From positions 1 through 41,359 of the forward strand of contig JAOXRU010000078.1 in assembly GCA_025800395.1 (NCBI GenBank): 41,359 bases of DNA. Reading direction: 5' to 3'. Shown here one piece after another: positions 7,311 through 16,323 of the stretch. Numbering within the stretch: position 1 is the stretch's first letter; each line of letters begins with the position of its first letter. The translations under genes were made by a program, and so were the position numbers. The notes under the pieces are model-generated. The model made no database searches, was not told where the DNA came from, and worked only from the letters and a program-made list of their open reading frames with translations. Source of the stretch: Flavobacteriaceae bacterium (GTDB lineage Bacteria > Bacteroidota > Bacteroidia > Flavobacteriales > Flavobacteriaceae).

Positions 7311-8780
7311 ATGTCTATTGTTTTAGCCGGAGATAAAGAAATAGAACAAGTCCCCTCCAATCAGGCGAAAGCCTTACGTATCAATCTTAATGAAAATATT
7401 TATGGAACCTTTGCCGAAATAGGCGCAGGGCAAGAAACCGTTCGTCATTTTTTTAGAACCGGAGGAGCTTCCGGAACCATAGCAAAGGCCATGAGTGCAT
7501 ATGATAAAGCATTTTCGGATGCTATCTATGGCATAGAAGACGACGGTAGGTATGTAACCGAAGCACGGCTAAAAAAAATGTTATCCTATGAAATGGAGCT
7601 CATGGAGCAACGTATATGTAGAGATAACCATCCGAATAAGATATTTTTTACCTATGCCAATACGGTAGCGACTATTGACTTTGCCAAGAAATACAAAGGA
7701 CATGGCTGGCTCGGCATCAAATTTCAAATCAGCCCAAATGAGCCGTATAGCGAGATCATTATTCATATACGGTTCAAACAAAACGAAGCCAGACTCCAAC
7801 AAGAAACCTTAGGTGTATTGGGAGTAAATCTTATATATGGCGCGTTTTATAAACATCACAAGCCACGAAAATTGCTTCAGTATCTATATGATAATATAGA
7901 CAAGGACACCATAGAAATGGATATGATCAATTTCTCTGGACCTCGATTTGAACATGTAGACAATCGTTTGATGAGTTTGGAGCTGGTCAAAAATGGCATG
8001 ACGGAGGCAGTGATGTTTAATGCCAACGGCATCAATGTATTGCCTGCTGCTTTGTTGTATAAGAAAAATATTTTGGCTATTCGAGGAAGCTTCCGTCCTG
8101 TTACTCAGGTAAACATGGACATGTATCGAAAGGCGTATGATATTTTTGTGTGTGAAAATAGGGTAGATCCAGATCGAACAGAAACTATCTTTGAGATTAC
8201 TTTATCCAATTTAAAAGCGGAAGGGTACATAGATGAAGCAGATTTTATGGGAAGGGCAGAGCTCTTGTGCGCTCTTGGCCATACGGTGATGATTTCCAAC
8301 TTCAAAGAGTATTATCGGGTAGTGGAATATTTTAATAGTTATACCAAAAATCGTATTGGCTTGGCTATGGGTGTAAACAATCTGGTAGAAGTATTTGATG
8401 AAAAATATTACCGTCATTTATCTGGAGGTATTTTGGAGGCTTTTGGAAAATTATTTTTCAAAGATTTACGCGTATATCTTTATCCAATGCGAGATAAGAA
8501 GAATGGTGAGCTGATGACCAGCAACAACCTAAAGGTGCATCCGCGTATGAAAGAGTTATATAAATTCTTTAAGTACAATGGAAAAGTAATGGATATCATA
8601 GACTATAATGAAGATATAATGCATATTTTTTCTCGAGATATATTGCGCCAGATCAATGAAGGAGAAAATGGCTGGGAAGATATGGTGCCAGAAGGAACCT
8701 CAGAACTTATCAAAGATAAAAAGCTTTTTGGTTTTGGTAGTAAAAAGAAGTTCAAGGACAAAAAAGAAAAAGTAGATTAA
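7311..8780 (+). CDS. Conserved soluble protein of unknown function (often labelled 'TonB-dependent receptor')
   Basis: A 489-residue protein of a widely distributed family whose members share an N-terminal GTFAEIGAGQE motif (here about 32-42), AYDKAFSDAIYG (about 63-74), LGVLGVNLIYGA (about 167-178) and FEHVDNRLMSLELV (about 211-224). As I recall, databases label such proteins 'TonB-dependent receptor' or 'nicotinate-nucleotide adenylyltransferase'. Neither fits: there is no signal peptide, no plug or barrel, and no (H/T)xGH nucleotidyltransferase motif. The composition is that of a soluble cytoplasmic protein with a very basic C-terminal tail (KKKFKDKKEK). It is transcribed alone from a good promoter and converges with the esterase gene 15 bases downstream. 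The function is unknown. Confidence 0.85.
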   Translation: MSIVLAGDKEIEQVPSNQAKALRINLNENIYGTFAEIGAGQETVRHFFRTGGASGTIAKAMSAYDKAFSDAIYGIEDDGRYVTEARLKKMLSYEMELMEQRICRDNHPNKIFFTYANTVATIDFAKKYKGHGWLGIKFQISPNEPYSEIIIHIRFKQNEARLQQETLGVLGVNLIYGAFYKHHKPRKLLQYLYDNIDKDTIEMDMINFSGPRFEHVDNRLMSLELVKNGMTEAVMFNANGINVLPAALLYKKNILAIRGSFRPVTQVNMDMYRKAYDIFVCENRVDPDRTETIFEITLSNLKAEGYIDEADFMGRAELLCALGHTVMISNFKEYYRVVEYFNSYTKNRIGLAMGVNNLVEVFDEKYYRHLSGGILEAFGKLFFKDLRVYLYPMRDKKNGELMTSNNLKVHPRMKELYKFFKYNGKVMDIIDYNEDIMHIFSRDILRQINEGENGWEDMVPEGTSELIKDKKLFGFGSKKKFKDKKEKVD

Positions 8781-8795
8781 TAAAAAGCCGCTTGG

Positions 8796-9470
8796 CTAAA
8801 ACTTCTTTTTTTGTTTTTTCAATTTTTTCACGAGCCAATTTTTAAAAGAAAAAAAGTTTTGTGGAGCCACACCATGACCTACCGGAAACTCTTCATAAAA
8901 GTTTTCTATTTCTAATCCTTGTAAAAAAGGCTGTGTTTTTCTCGCCCACTCCACTGGAATAACCTGGTCTACAATACCATGCGAGCTATAAATCCCCAAA
9001 TGGTCAAATTGATTTTGTTGGTAGTTTTCTTTTAAGATGCGTTGGTTTAAATAGCCGCTTAGTCCGATCACATTTTGAATTTTATCCGGATAAGAAAGAG
9101 CAACTGCAAAACTAAGTATACAGCCTTGACTAAATCCAAGCAAATTGACCTTATCCGCATCCAAATTATAGGCAGCACAAGCTTCATCTATAAATTGTAC
9201 AATTTGATCTCTAGAGGCGATGGCTTGCGCATCGTCGCTCCATTTTCCATCTTGTGCATCAAAATGTATCGCATACCAAGCATATCCAAAAGGCTGAAGA
9301 GTATGGGGTGCACGAACAGAAAGTATGCACAAATCCAAAGGAAGCTCGGAGGCAAAGGAAAATAAATCTTCTTCATTACTACCATAACCATGTAATAAGA
9401 TCAATACCGACGGGTTGGGTACGTTTGCAGGTCGGATAAGGTGATATAGAGATAATTCTTTTGTTTGCAT
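8796..9470 (-). CDS. Phospholipase/carboxylesterase family alpha/beta hydrolase
   Basis: A 224-residue hydrolase of the carboxylesterase / acyl-protein-thioesterase-like family. The catalytic triad is visible: S114 in GFSQG, D168 in HGIVDQVIP and H199 in VGHGV. The oxyanion-hole motif LLHGYGSNEEDL lies at about 25-36. There is no signal peptide, so it is cytoplasmic. The C terminus is a run of lysines. The natural substrate is unknown; family members hydrolyse short carboxyl esters or lysophospholipids. It is the last gene of a four-gene minus-strand operon, 3 bases after the DUF4870-like gene. Confidence 0.88.
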   Translation of the reverse strand: MQTKELSLYHLIRPANVPNPSVLILLHGYGSNEEDLFSFASELPLDLCILSVRAPHTLQPFGYAWYAIHFDAQDGKWSDDAQAIASRDQIVQFIDEACAAYNLDADKVNLLGFSQGCILSFAVALSYPDKIQNVIGLSGYLNQRILKENYQQNQFDHLGIYSSHGIVDQVIPVEWARKTQPFLQGLEIENFYEEFPVGHGVAPQNFFSFKNWLVKKLKKQKKKF

Positions 9471-9473
9471 AGT

Positions 9474-9797
9474 TTATTGAATGAATTTGAGGTAGTTTTG
9501 GAATAGATCGCCCAATAAAGGGATTTTTTTGTAAGCGCCTGTAATGGCTCCGGTAAATCCAAAAACCCATAAAATGATAAAAAACAAATAAAAACCGATT
9601 ACGGCATAAAGACTAGGTATAAAGCCAACTAAAAACCCAATAAGGATCATGCAAATATGAAGACCAACGGCCTGTCTAATATGAAACCTAGCGAAAGGAT
9701 CTTGTTTTTCGAGGTTTAAAAATATTGCGATGAGACCACCGATAAAGGTGATATAACTGATACTGGCTATTGTTTTTCCTTTTTCTAAGAATTCCAT
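9474..9797 (-). CDS. DUF4870-like small membrane protein
   Basis: A 107-residue protein with about three hydrophobic helices (about 8-26, 45-66 and 66-90) and the FARFHIRQAVGL motif between helices one and two that marks the DUF4870 / Tic20-like small membrane family. The biochemical role is unknown. The gene sits between the dihydroorotase-like gene (4-base gap) and the esterase gene (3-base gap), so it is firmly part of this operon. Confidence 0.8.
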   Translation of the reverse strand: MEFLEKGKTIASISYITFIGGLIAIFLNLEKQDPFARFHIRQAVGLHICMILIGFLVGFIPSLYAVIGFYLFFIILWVFGFTGAITGAYKKIPLLGDLFQNYLKFIQ

Positions 9798-9801
9798 GGT
9801 T

Positions 9802-11058
9802 TTATTGGTTTAGAATATACTGCTTGTTGTGAATGACACCATACACCTTTCCCTTGAGGTTTTGCCCCACGAAGGCAGAGTTTTTGGAACTAGCCAGTAG
9901 TTGGTCAGCAGTTAGCACTGTCTCCTCATTGGGGTTGAATAGAGATAAGTTTGCGGCTTGGCCAATCTCAATTTTAGGTTTGGCGAGTCCAAACCTTTCT
10001 GTGTTTCTAGTGAGTATGTCTATGGTGGTTTCTAAATCGAAAACTTGCGTCAAAATACCAAACATACTCTGCAAGGCAGTAGTTCCAAATGCGGCAAGAT
10101 CAAATTCCATTTTTTTATCTTCTATATCTAGAGGTCTGTGGTCGGAGCACACAAAATCGATAGTACCATTTTTGACTCCTTCAATGAGTGCTTTTCGATC
10201 CCTTTCTGTTCGCAAAGGAGGTAAGACTTTAAAATTGGTATCAAACTTTTCCAATGCCGTGTCGGTAAACCATAGGTTGCTGAGCGCTACACTGCAGCTT
10301 ACATCCAACTGTTTTTGTTTGGCCTCTGCAATAAGGGTTACACTTTCTTTGGTAGAAATGGTAGGAATGTGCAGTTTTCCACCAGTATATTCTAATAGGC
10401 TCAAATCGCGTTGTATTTGTATGCTTTCTGCCAATGAAGGTATGCCTTTGAGTCCCAATTGGGTGGCTACGAGCTCTTCGTTCGCGACTCCCTTATGTGC
10501 TAAACTGGGTTGCAATGGGAAAGCACAGATTAATCCATCAAACCCTTGTGCATATTGCAATGCAATTTTTAACAGATTGGCGTTTTCCAAACCATGTTGG
10601 TAGTCATAAAAAGCAACAGCGCCTGCTTGTTGCATATCATATAGCTCTGCAAGAGCTTCTCCTTTTGCATCCATGGTAAGAGCTCCCAATGGGTGTATAT
10701 CTACCAAGTTGTTGGCTGTAGTAGTGATCGGATATTGAATAGCACTTGCCTGATTTGGAATGGGTTGTGTATTGCTGTTTAACAATATACGAGTAAATCC
10801 CGATTTTGCAGCCGTACGAAGTCCGTTTTCCAAAGTTTCCCTTTCTTCAAAACCAGGTTCCCCAAAAGACACACTGCTATCGAACCAGCCTAAAGATAGA
10901 TGTAGATTGTCCAACTTTATTTGAATAGCATCATCTGGTGGCTGCAAATTGCTGCCTATTTTGACGATATATCCGTTGTCGATAAAAACATCTGCTTGTT
11001 GTTGGTGAAATGGAGAAGTAGAGTCAATTATAGTTGCAGCGCAAATCAGCAGTTTCAT
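9802..11058 (-). CDS. Dihydroorotase-like amidohydrolase, predicted inactive (metal ligands missing)
   Basis: A 418-residue protein with full-length similarity to class I dihydroorotase, which catalyses the third step of pyrimidine synthesis. The zinc motif DxHxHxRE is changed: D60-S-S62-V-S64-F-G66-E, so both histidines are serine and the substrate-binding arginine is glycine. The later histidine sites also look lost: HIPTIST in place of a HVST-type motif, and SDHRPL in place of TDHAPH. The fold, the NSNTQP segment and the GIPSLAE segment are kept, and I see no frameshift. It therefore looks like a conserved non-catalytic paralogue, as I recall for other flavobacteria, rather than a decayed gene. 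It overlaps the BatA-like gene by 4 bases (ATGA), indicating translational coupling. A structural or regulatory role is possible. It should not be taken as evidence for a working PyrC. Confidence 0.85.
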   Translation of the reverse strand: MKLLICAATIIDSTSPFHQQQADVFIDNGYIVKIGSNLQPPDDAIQIKLDNLHLSLGWFDSSVSFGEPGFEERETLENGLRTAAKSGFTRILLNSNTQPIPNQASAIQYPITTTANNLVDIHPLGALTMDAKGEALAELYDMQQAGAVAFYDYQHGLENANLLKIALQYAQGFDGLICAFPLQPSLAHKGVANEELVATQLGLKGIPSLAESIQIQRDLSLLEYTGGKLHIPTISTKESVTLIAEAKQKQLDVSCSVALSNLWFTDTALEKFDTNFKVLPPLRTERDRKALIEGVKNGTIDFVCSDHRPLDIEDKKMEFDLAAFGTTALQSMFGILTQVFDLETTIDILTRNTERFGLAKPKIEIGQAANLSLFNPNEETVLTADQLLASSKNSAFVGQNLKGKVYGVIHNKQYILNQ

Positions 11059-12962
11059 TTAAACAGTTTTATGATCAAGATTTCAAATAGCAAAAATGCT
11101 AGTGCAAAAATAACAAACCATTTCCAAAGCGACTCAATTTTGTTTTCCGATTTTAGTTTTTCTGTAAATTCTTTGACCGATTCTAAGGAAGGTGTTTCTC
11201 CTAGGTCGTTGTAAATCAGATTGCTTTCGTGCCTAAGATGGTTGAGAGCAATATAATCAATTTCTTGATCCCGATCGGCAACCTCAAACACACCATCTTG
11301 TGGAAAAGAATTCATTTGTAGGCGCACATATTTTTTGTTGTTTTGTTGTAAGGGAATAAAGCGTAAACTGTCTTTTTGAAGTTGCAAGACTTCGACGGTT
11401 CGATTGTCTATAGGAATATCGATTTCTTGTGTTTTAGTATTGCTGTAATAAAGTTTGCCCGCTTGAAAAGAATCTGTTCCAATTTTGTAAAATACAGGTA
11501 CGATGAGGCTAGAATTGGAGAAGTTGGAATTGTCTTTATCTATAGGTGCGCAAAATACATACATAGATTCTTTTTGAACCAAAAAGGGCATATTATTTTG
11601 TAGTTGCAACAACCCTTGTTGTACAGGATTTAAGGGGTAGTAGCTGTGTGCTTTTGGGAAATTGAAATTATCGATATTTCTTTCAAAAACACCATTAAAA
11701 AATGGATGATCGAAGAGAATTTGTGTAATTTCTAGGGTTTGCATTTGCAAGCGGTCAAAACGCAAATTGGCTTGACCTAGCAATTGGTTGTAGCTGTTTC
11801 GATTTCCAGTTTGACTTGGTACAAAGATGAGTTTTCCTTGTTTCTGTAAAAAAGTTTGCAAATGATTCAATAAACTATTGCTTATAGTTTCGGGTTGGAA
11901 CAAAACTACACAATTGGTTTCTGTGATATTGGACAACTGCACAGTATTGGCATTGAGAAACTCCAGTTCAAATTCGTCTGGGGTGTAGATTCGCTTCAAA
12001 AAATGGGGTACCGTCCGCTCATGTAAAACCAAGATTTTTATCTTTGGGCTCTCTGCTTTGTGTATATAGAGTTGGTTGTCGTAGGACAAGGCTTGGTCTT
12101 CTATTTGAATGGGGCCCGATATCTGGATATTTCTGGGTAGATCCACCCGCAAATTTCCTTTTTTATCTTTTAGAGAAACAGTTGCTTTGGTGTGTACTTT
12201 GTCTCCATTATAAATGGCAATATTTATATTTTTGGTATTCAAATCTTGGCTACTACATTGTATTTCCAAAACATCTTTGTTTTCTAATTTCTCGATCCAA
12301 GCTGTATCTATGGCGATATTGTCTTTTGCACTTGCTTGAAGTTGGATGTGAGTCACCTCAAAAGAACTTTCCTTTTTTTGGTATTTTAAACGGTTTTGAA
12401 AATCACTGATTACTACCAATAGTTTTCGACTATTGTTTTTGAGGTTAAATAGACTTTGGGCTTTTAGTAAGATCTCTGCATATTCTAGTTGTATTGAGCT
12501 GTACTTTAGATTGAGAATTTCGTTTTTGTTGTTTTCGATACGTATATTTTTATACAACTCGTCATTGGTGAAAAGACTAAAATTTTGTTTGGGGTCTATA
12601 TGTTGAACCAATTCTTGTACTGCCTGCACAAATAGGGTGCTTTGGTTGGCAGGTGCTTGCATACTAAAAGAATTATCGAGATAAACAACCAATTCGGTTG
12701 GTTTCAAAGCGTTTTTTATCTGGTCCTCAAAATAGGGTTGTGCAAATGCCAAAACCATACCCCCCAATATTCCCAATCGACTTCCTAAAAGCAGCCATTT
12801 TTTTAGTCTACTACTTTTTCTAGAATTGCTTTGTATATTTTGTAGAAGATCTACATTGGTAAAAGTGGTATGCTGAAAACGTCTCCATTGAAAAAGATGA
12901 ATAAGTATCGGAATGAAAAGCAGAAAAAGCCACCAAAGGATTTCAGGATGTTTAAAACTCAT
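11055..12962 (-). CDS. BatA-domain membrane protein with vWA-like region
   Basis: A 635-residue protein. Residues about 7-25 and 57-76 are the two transmembrane helices of the N-terminal BatA double-transmembrane domain (HPEILWWLFLLFIPILIHLF). A von Willebrand A-like region follows with a MIDAS-type motif at 96-101 (DNSFSM). The central part looks like the large extracytoplasmic region of this family, and a final helix lies at about 613-632. Relatives are the Bat (Bacteroides aerotolerance) proteins, but this long form is usually found outside the batABCDE cluster; its role is unknown. It is the first gene of the four-gene operon. A promoter and a 5' hairpin lie just upstream. Confidence 0.85.
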   Translation of the reverse strand: MSFKHPEILWWLFLLFIPILIHLFQWRRFQHTTFTNVDLLQNIQSNSRKSSRLKKWLLLGSRLGILGGMVLAFAQPYFEDQIKNALKPTELVVYLDNSFSMQAPANQSTLFVQAVQELVQHIDPKQNFSLFTNDELYKNIRIENNKNEILNLKYSSIQLEYAEILLKAQSLFNLKNNSRKLLVVISDFQNRLKYQKKESSFEVTHIQLQASAKDNIAIDTAWIEKLENKDVLEIQCSSQDLNTKNINIAIYNGDKVHTKATVSLKDKKGNLRVDLPRNIQISGPIQIEDQALSYDNQLYIHKAESPKIKILVLHERTVPHFLKRIYTPDEFELEFLNANTVQLSNITETNCVVLFQPETISNSLLNHLQTFLQKQGKLIFVPSQTGNRNSYNQLLGQANLRFDRLQMQTLEITQILFDHPFFNGVFERNIDNFNFPKAHSYYPLNPVQQGLLQLQNNMPFLVQKESMYVFCAPIDKDNSNFSNSSLIVPVFYKIGTDSFQAGKLYYSNTKTQEIDIPIDNRTVEVLQLQKDSLRFIPLQQNNKKYVRLQMNSFPQDGVFEVADRDQEIDYIALNHLRHESNLIYNDLGETPSLESVKEFTEKLKSENKIESLWKWFVIFALAFLLFEILIIKLFK

Positions 12963-12981
12963 AGGTTGTAATTAAATAAAA

Positions 12982-13006
12982 GCTATTTGAGTATCCTTCA
13001 AATAGC
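12982..13006 (-). promoter_or_regulatory. Hairpin at the predicted 5' end of the BatA operon transcript
   Basis: A perfect 9-base inverted repeat (12982-12990 with 12998-13006) has a 7-base loop and, read on the minus strand, is followed by TTTTATTT. It lies 20 bases before the BatA-like start and directly after the predicted transcription start. It could stabilise the mRNA, act as an attenuator, or be a second terminator for read-through from upstream. Confidence 0.5.
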
Positions 13007-13010
13007 CATT

Positions 13011-13042
13011 CTAAGGTACAACTTTTGCGCATTCCGCACAAA
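13011..13042 (-). promoter_or_regulatory. Probable promoter of the BatA / dihydroorotase-like operon
   Basis: On the minus strand TTTG (13042-13039), a 20-base spacer and TACCTTAG (13018-13011) match the Bacteroidota consensus with one mismatch in the -7 element. It lies between the upstream terminator and the start at 12962. Confidence 0.5.
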
Positions 13043-13082
13043 ACATTTATCTCAACTCATGTTAAATAGAACCTACAAGGCG

Positions 13083-13125
13083 CAAAGAAAAAAGGTCGTT
13101 GTGAATTGGTGTTCAGAACGACCTT
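13083..13125 (-). terminator. Terminator of the S10 peptidase gene
   Basis: A 14-bp stem with one mismatch (13092-13105 with 13112-13125) has a 6-base loop. On the minus strand it is followed by TTTTTTCTTT. It starts about 35 bases after the peptidase stop. Confidence 0.8.
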
Positions 13126-13160
13126 ATGAATATAGATAGTTGATTACTAAGGTGTTGTTT

Positions 13161-14645
13161 TTAATATTTTGCTGCTCTTCCGTTTGCCATGCTATTTTTT
13201 ATAAAGTATCTCAAATCGTCATTGGCCTTTTTCAAGTCTACTCTTCTGAGGTACATCATATGGCCGCTGCGGTATCCTTTAAAAAACATACGGTCTTTCA
13301 TTTGTCCTGAAGGGTCGATATGATTCATGGTATATTTTGCTTGAAAATAGGTGGTAGCGCCGTCATAATATCCCGATTGCACCAATACCTGCAAATATGG
13401 GTTTTGGGCCATTGCCAAACGCAGATTTTCTCTTACATTGTTCTTCTCACGATTCCATGGATGAACTGGGCCAAAAACATTGTATTTGAGATCAGTTTTA
13501 AATTTTAGGTGTTCTCGGATATAATAGTTTATCGCTGGGGTAAAAGAGTGCAACCAAGATGAGAGTTCGGCGTTATAATCGGGACGTTCTCCTCCCAATT
13601 TCTTATCGATTCCCAAATAACGAGAATCCAGCCGACCAACGGTGTAACCCGAACGATCTCTTAGCAATTCCTTCCAGAAAAAACTCGGAGCAACATCTAG
13701 GTTTTGTTTTAAAATGGCAGATTCTCCTAATCCGGTATACTTGGCCATTTTTTGTGCCATTACTACTTTTTCGTCTCTAGAAAGCAAACTCCCTTTTGCC
13801 AAAGCAGGCAATAGTTCGTTGATGGCAAAAGATTCTGCGGCTGGTAATATTTCGAGTAAATCTTTGTTTTGTAAATCTGGATCCAAAACTTTATGGTGCC
13901 ATGCGGTGGCTGTAAAATATGGTAAATTGATTGCGGATGCTACAGCACCGCCAGTACTATATACCTTATAATCTGCTGGCGATACCATGATCACTCCATT
14001 GAGATACATCCATTGGGAATTTTGCAGCTCATGTGCCAATCCCATTACTCTGGTTCCACCGTAGCTTTCTCCTATAATATATTTGGGAGATTGCCAACGT
14101 TGATTTCTGGTGACGAAAGTATTGAGCCAGCTAGCCAAATATCGGATATCCGCATTGATGCCAAAAAACTTAGATTTATCTAGTTTTTCTCCTTCTTCAA
14201 CAATAGGTCGAGAATATCCTGTATTGACAGGATTGATGAAAACAATATCCGCTTCATCTAATATAGAATATGGATTGTCTTGAATACCATAAGGTTGAAC
14301 AGGATAACCTTCTTCGTCAATTTTCAATACTTTAGGGCCGGTATATGCAATATGCATCCAAACAGAAGCAGATCCTGGTCCACCGTTGAAAGACATGATC
14401 AAAGGTCTTTTGTGTGCCTGTTGTACACCAGTGCGCTGGTAATAGGTGTAGTACAAACTCGCAATAGTTTTGCCGTTGGAGTCCCATACAGGCTGAAACC
14501 CTGTTGTAGCTTTGTAGGATACTCGATTCCCGTTGATATTCACTACACCATTGGTGCTAACTGTAGTATCTTTTGGGAAGGGAATGTGTTGTGCTTGCAG
14601 CCATGTGGCAAATGTCAAAGCTATAATAATTAAAGAGGTTCTCAT
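13161..14645 (-). CDS. Secreted S10 family serine carboxypeptidase-like peptidase
   Basis: A 494-residue protein with a signal peptide (about residues 1-18, ending LQAQ) and the S10 carboxypeptidase pattern: FNGGPGSAS at about 86-94, nucleophile S194 in GESYGG, then D428 in GYYDGATT and H462 in GYRSGHMMY as the rest of the triad. S10 enzymes remove C-terminal residues from peptides at acidic pH. The product is expected in the periplasm or outside the cell and no T9SS C-terminal domain is seen. It has its own terminator. About 90 bases separate it from the TIGR02757 gene upstream, so it may have its own promoter. Confidence 0.9.
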   Translation of the reverse strand: MRTSLIIIALTFATWLQAQHIPFPKDTTVSTNGVVNINGNRVSYKATTGFQPVWDSNGKTIASLYYTYYQRTGVQQAHKRPLIMSFNGGPGSASVWMHIAYTGPKVLKIDEEGYPVQPYGIQDNPYSILDEADIVFINPVNTGYSRPIVEEGEKLDKSKFFGINADIRYLASWLNTFVTRNQRWQSPKYIIGESYGGTRVMGLAHELQNSQWMYLNGVIMVSPADYKVYSTGGAVASAINLPYFTATAWHHKVLDPDLQNKDLLEILPAAESFAINELLPALAKGSLLSRDEKVVMAQKMAKYTGLGESAILKQNLDVAPSFFWKELLRDRSGYTVGRLDSRYLGIDKKLGGERPDYNAELSSWLHSFTPAINYYIREHLKFKTDLKYNVFGPVHPWNREKNNVRENLRLAMAQNPYLQVLVQSGYYDGATTYFQAKYTMNHIDPSGQMKDRMFFKGYRSGHMMYLRRVDLKKANDDLRYFIKNSMANGRAAKY

Positions 14646-14736
14646 GATATTGTTGGTTTGATGCTTAAATGTAAGCCAAAAATGTCTAAGGGTCTTTTTT
14701 TTGTTAAATTACTGTTAAAGCGATCGGTGCTAGAAA

Positions 14737-15495
14737 TTAAAAGTGCTCAAAGGCTCCCAGTCCAAAGAGGGCAAAATCGTATTTAACAGGATCAATAGGA
14801 TCCATTTTTCGCAAATTTGTGTCTAATTCTAGCAAGGTCTTTGCGTCGTTTTGTTTTCTGGAGAGTAGGCCGAGTTTTCTAGCAATGTTTCCAGTATGTA
14901 CATCTAATGGACAAGACAATTGGGCTGGGGATATTTTTGTCCATATTCCAAAATCAACCCCGTTGGGGTCTCTGCGAACCATCCAACGCAAAAACATATG
15001 CATGCGCTTTGCAGCCGATCCTTTTATTGGGTCTGGAAGGTGTTTTTGGGTTCTGGTTTTATGTGGCAAGGAAAAAAAATGTTTTTTGAATTGGTGTATG
15101 CTTTCAAACAAATTGGGAGCATCGCTTACAAAAAAATTTTCCAGAGTATCTCCATTTATGTAGATATGTTGTAAAGCACGCAGGAAATAACAAAAATCAA
15201 CTCCCTGGAAAGTGCGATGTACAAATTTTTTCGCAGCTTTCAAATCGCTTTCCTGATGATGGCAGATAAAATCAAAAGGATTTTCTTCCATGATCTGCAT
15301 CATGCGATTGGCATTTTTGATAATACTTTTTCTATTTCCCCAAGCTATAGTAGCAGAGAGAAAGGCGGCAATTTCTATATCTTCTTTTTTTTCAAAACGA
15401 TGCGGAATCTGTATGGGATCCGATGCTATAAAAAAATGTTGGTTGTATTGTGCTGCTTTTTCGTCCAAATAACTTTTTAGGCTTGCAAAATCCAT
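14737..15495 (-). CDS. TIGR02757 family protein
   Basis: A 252-residue protein of the TIGR02757 family, mostly found in Bacteroidota. Recognisable segments are FLSATIAWGNR (about 45-55), RMHMFLRWMVRRD (about 163-175), CPLDVHTGNIARKLGLL (about 195-211) and the terminal DFALFGLGAFE. The LDVHTGNIARKLGL segment resembles the helix-hairpin-helix region of the HhH-GPD DNA glycosylase superfamily, so a nucleic-acid role is possible but unproven. It begins 3 bases after the ABC transporter gene, so the two are probably co-transcribed. Confidence 0.87.
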   Translation of the reverse strand: MDFASLKSYLDEKAAQYNQHFFIASDPIQIPHRFEKKEDIEIAAFLSATIAWGNRKSIIKNANRMMQIMEENPFDFICHHQESDLKAAKKFVHRTFQGVDFCYFLRALQHIYINGDTLENFFVSDAPNLFESIHQFKKHFFSLPHKTRTQKHLPDPIKGSAAKRMHMFLRWMVRRDPNGVDFGIWTKISPAQLSCPLDVHTGNIARKLGLLSRKQNDAKTLLELDTNLRKMDPIDPVKYDFALFGLGAFEHF

Positions 15496-15498
15496 AGC

Positions 15499-16167
15499 TT
15501 AGCTTTGTTGCAAAAAATTGCCATCTTTCATTTCTAGTTTTCGGTCTGCCATATTGGCCAATTCCTTATTGTGGGTAATGATGATGAAGGTTTGGTTGTA
15601 TTTTTCTCGTAGTTCAAAAAACAATTGATGTAGTTTTTTTGCGCTTTCGGAATCCAAATTTCCACTTGGTTCATCGGCAAATATCACGGCAGGATTGTTG
15701 ATAAGTGCTCTGGCTACTGCAACCCGTTGTTGCTCTCCTCCAGATAGGGCGTTGGGTTTGTGTTCGTACCTATCTTTTAGTCCGAGATCATCTAGAAGTT
15801 CTTTTGCTTTTTTTTCCGCTTCTTTTTTTGGGGTTTGTTTGATGAAAGCAGGAAGGCAAACATTTTCTAAAGCGGTGAATTCGGGTAATAACTGATGAAA
15901 TTGAAAGATAAATCCAATTTCTTCATTTCGAAATTTGGATAAGGCTTTTGGTTTTAGATCCAAGACCGATTGGTTGTTGATTACCAGAGAGTAATCGGAT
16001 GTAGTGTCTCCTTGGTCTAGGGTGCCCAATATGTGTAAAAGTGTTGTTTTTCCAGCGCCAGAAGCGCCAACTATAGACACGATTTCCCCCTTGTTGATTT
16101 GTAAACTAACTCCCTTCAGTACATGTAGGTCTCCATAATGCTTGTGTATATTATTCGCTTTTATCAT
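15499..16167 (-). CDS. LolD-like ABC transporter ATP-binding protein
   Basis: A 222-residue ATPase of the MacB/LolD type. Motifs seen: Walker A GASGAGKT (34-41), Q-loop Q89, signature LSGGEQ (141-146), Walker B VIFADEP with D165 and E166, and switch H199. LolD works with LolC/LolE-type permeases to release lipoproteins from the inner membrane. No permease gene is adjacent, as is common for Bacteroidota lolD, so the partner must lie elsewhere and a role in other MacB-like export cannot be excluded. It precedes the TIGR02757 gene with a 3-base gap. Confidence 0.85.
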   Translation of the reverse strand: MIKANNIHKHYGDLHVLKGVSLQINKGEIVSIVGASGAGKTTLLHILGTLDQGDTTSDYSLVINNQSVLDLKPKALSKFRNEEIGFIFQFHQLLPEFTALENVCLPAFIKQTPKKEAEKKAKELLDDLGLKDRYEHKPNALSGGEQQRVAVARALINNPAVIFADEPSGNLDSESAKKLHQLFFELREKYNQTFIIITHNKELANMADRKLEMKDGNFLQQS

Positions 16168-16323
16168 ATGTTTAGTTGTCCAAAAGCGAAAGGTAGTATT
16201 TTCCTTTAGTATAGAAAAATATAAGCGTAAAAGTTTGGCGTATTATTTTGCTTTAAAAATATGAATTTTGAGTTACATGTTATAGAAGCCCTATTGCATT
16301 TCTAAGCTAACAATTACAAGTAA

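Noticed and set aside
7311..8780. TonB-dependent receptor
   Set aside because: No signal peptide, plug or beta-barrel pattern; the product looks soluble.
9833..10603. Long open frame on the plus strand inside the dihydroorotase-like gene
   Set aside because: It is antisense to a clearly conserved protein and has no recognisable motif or promoter.
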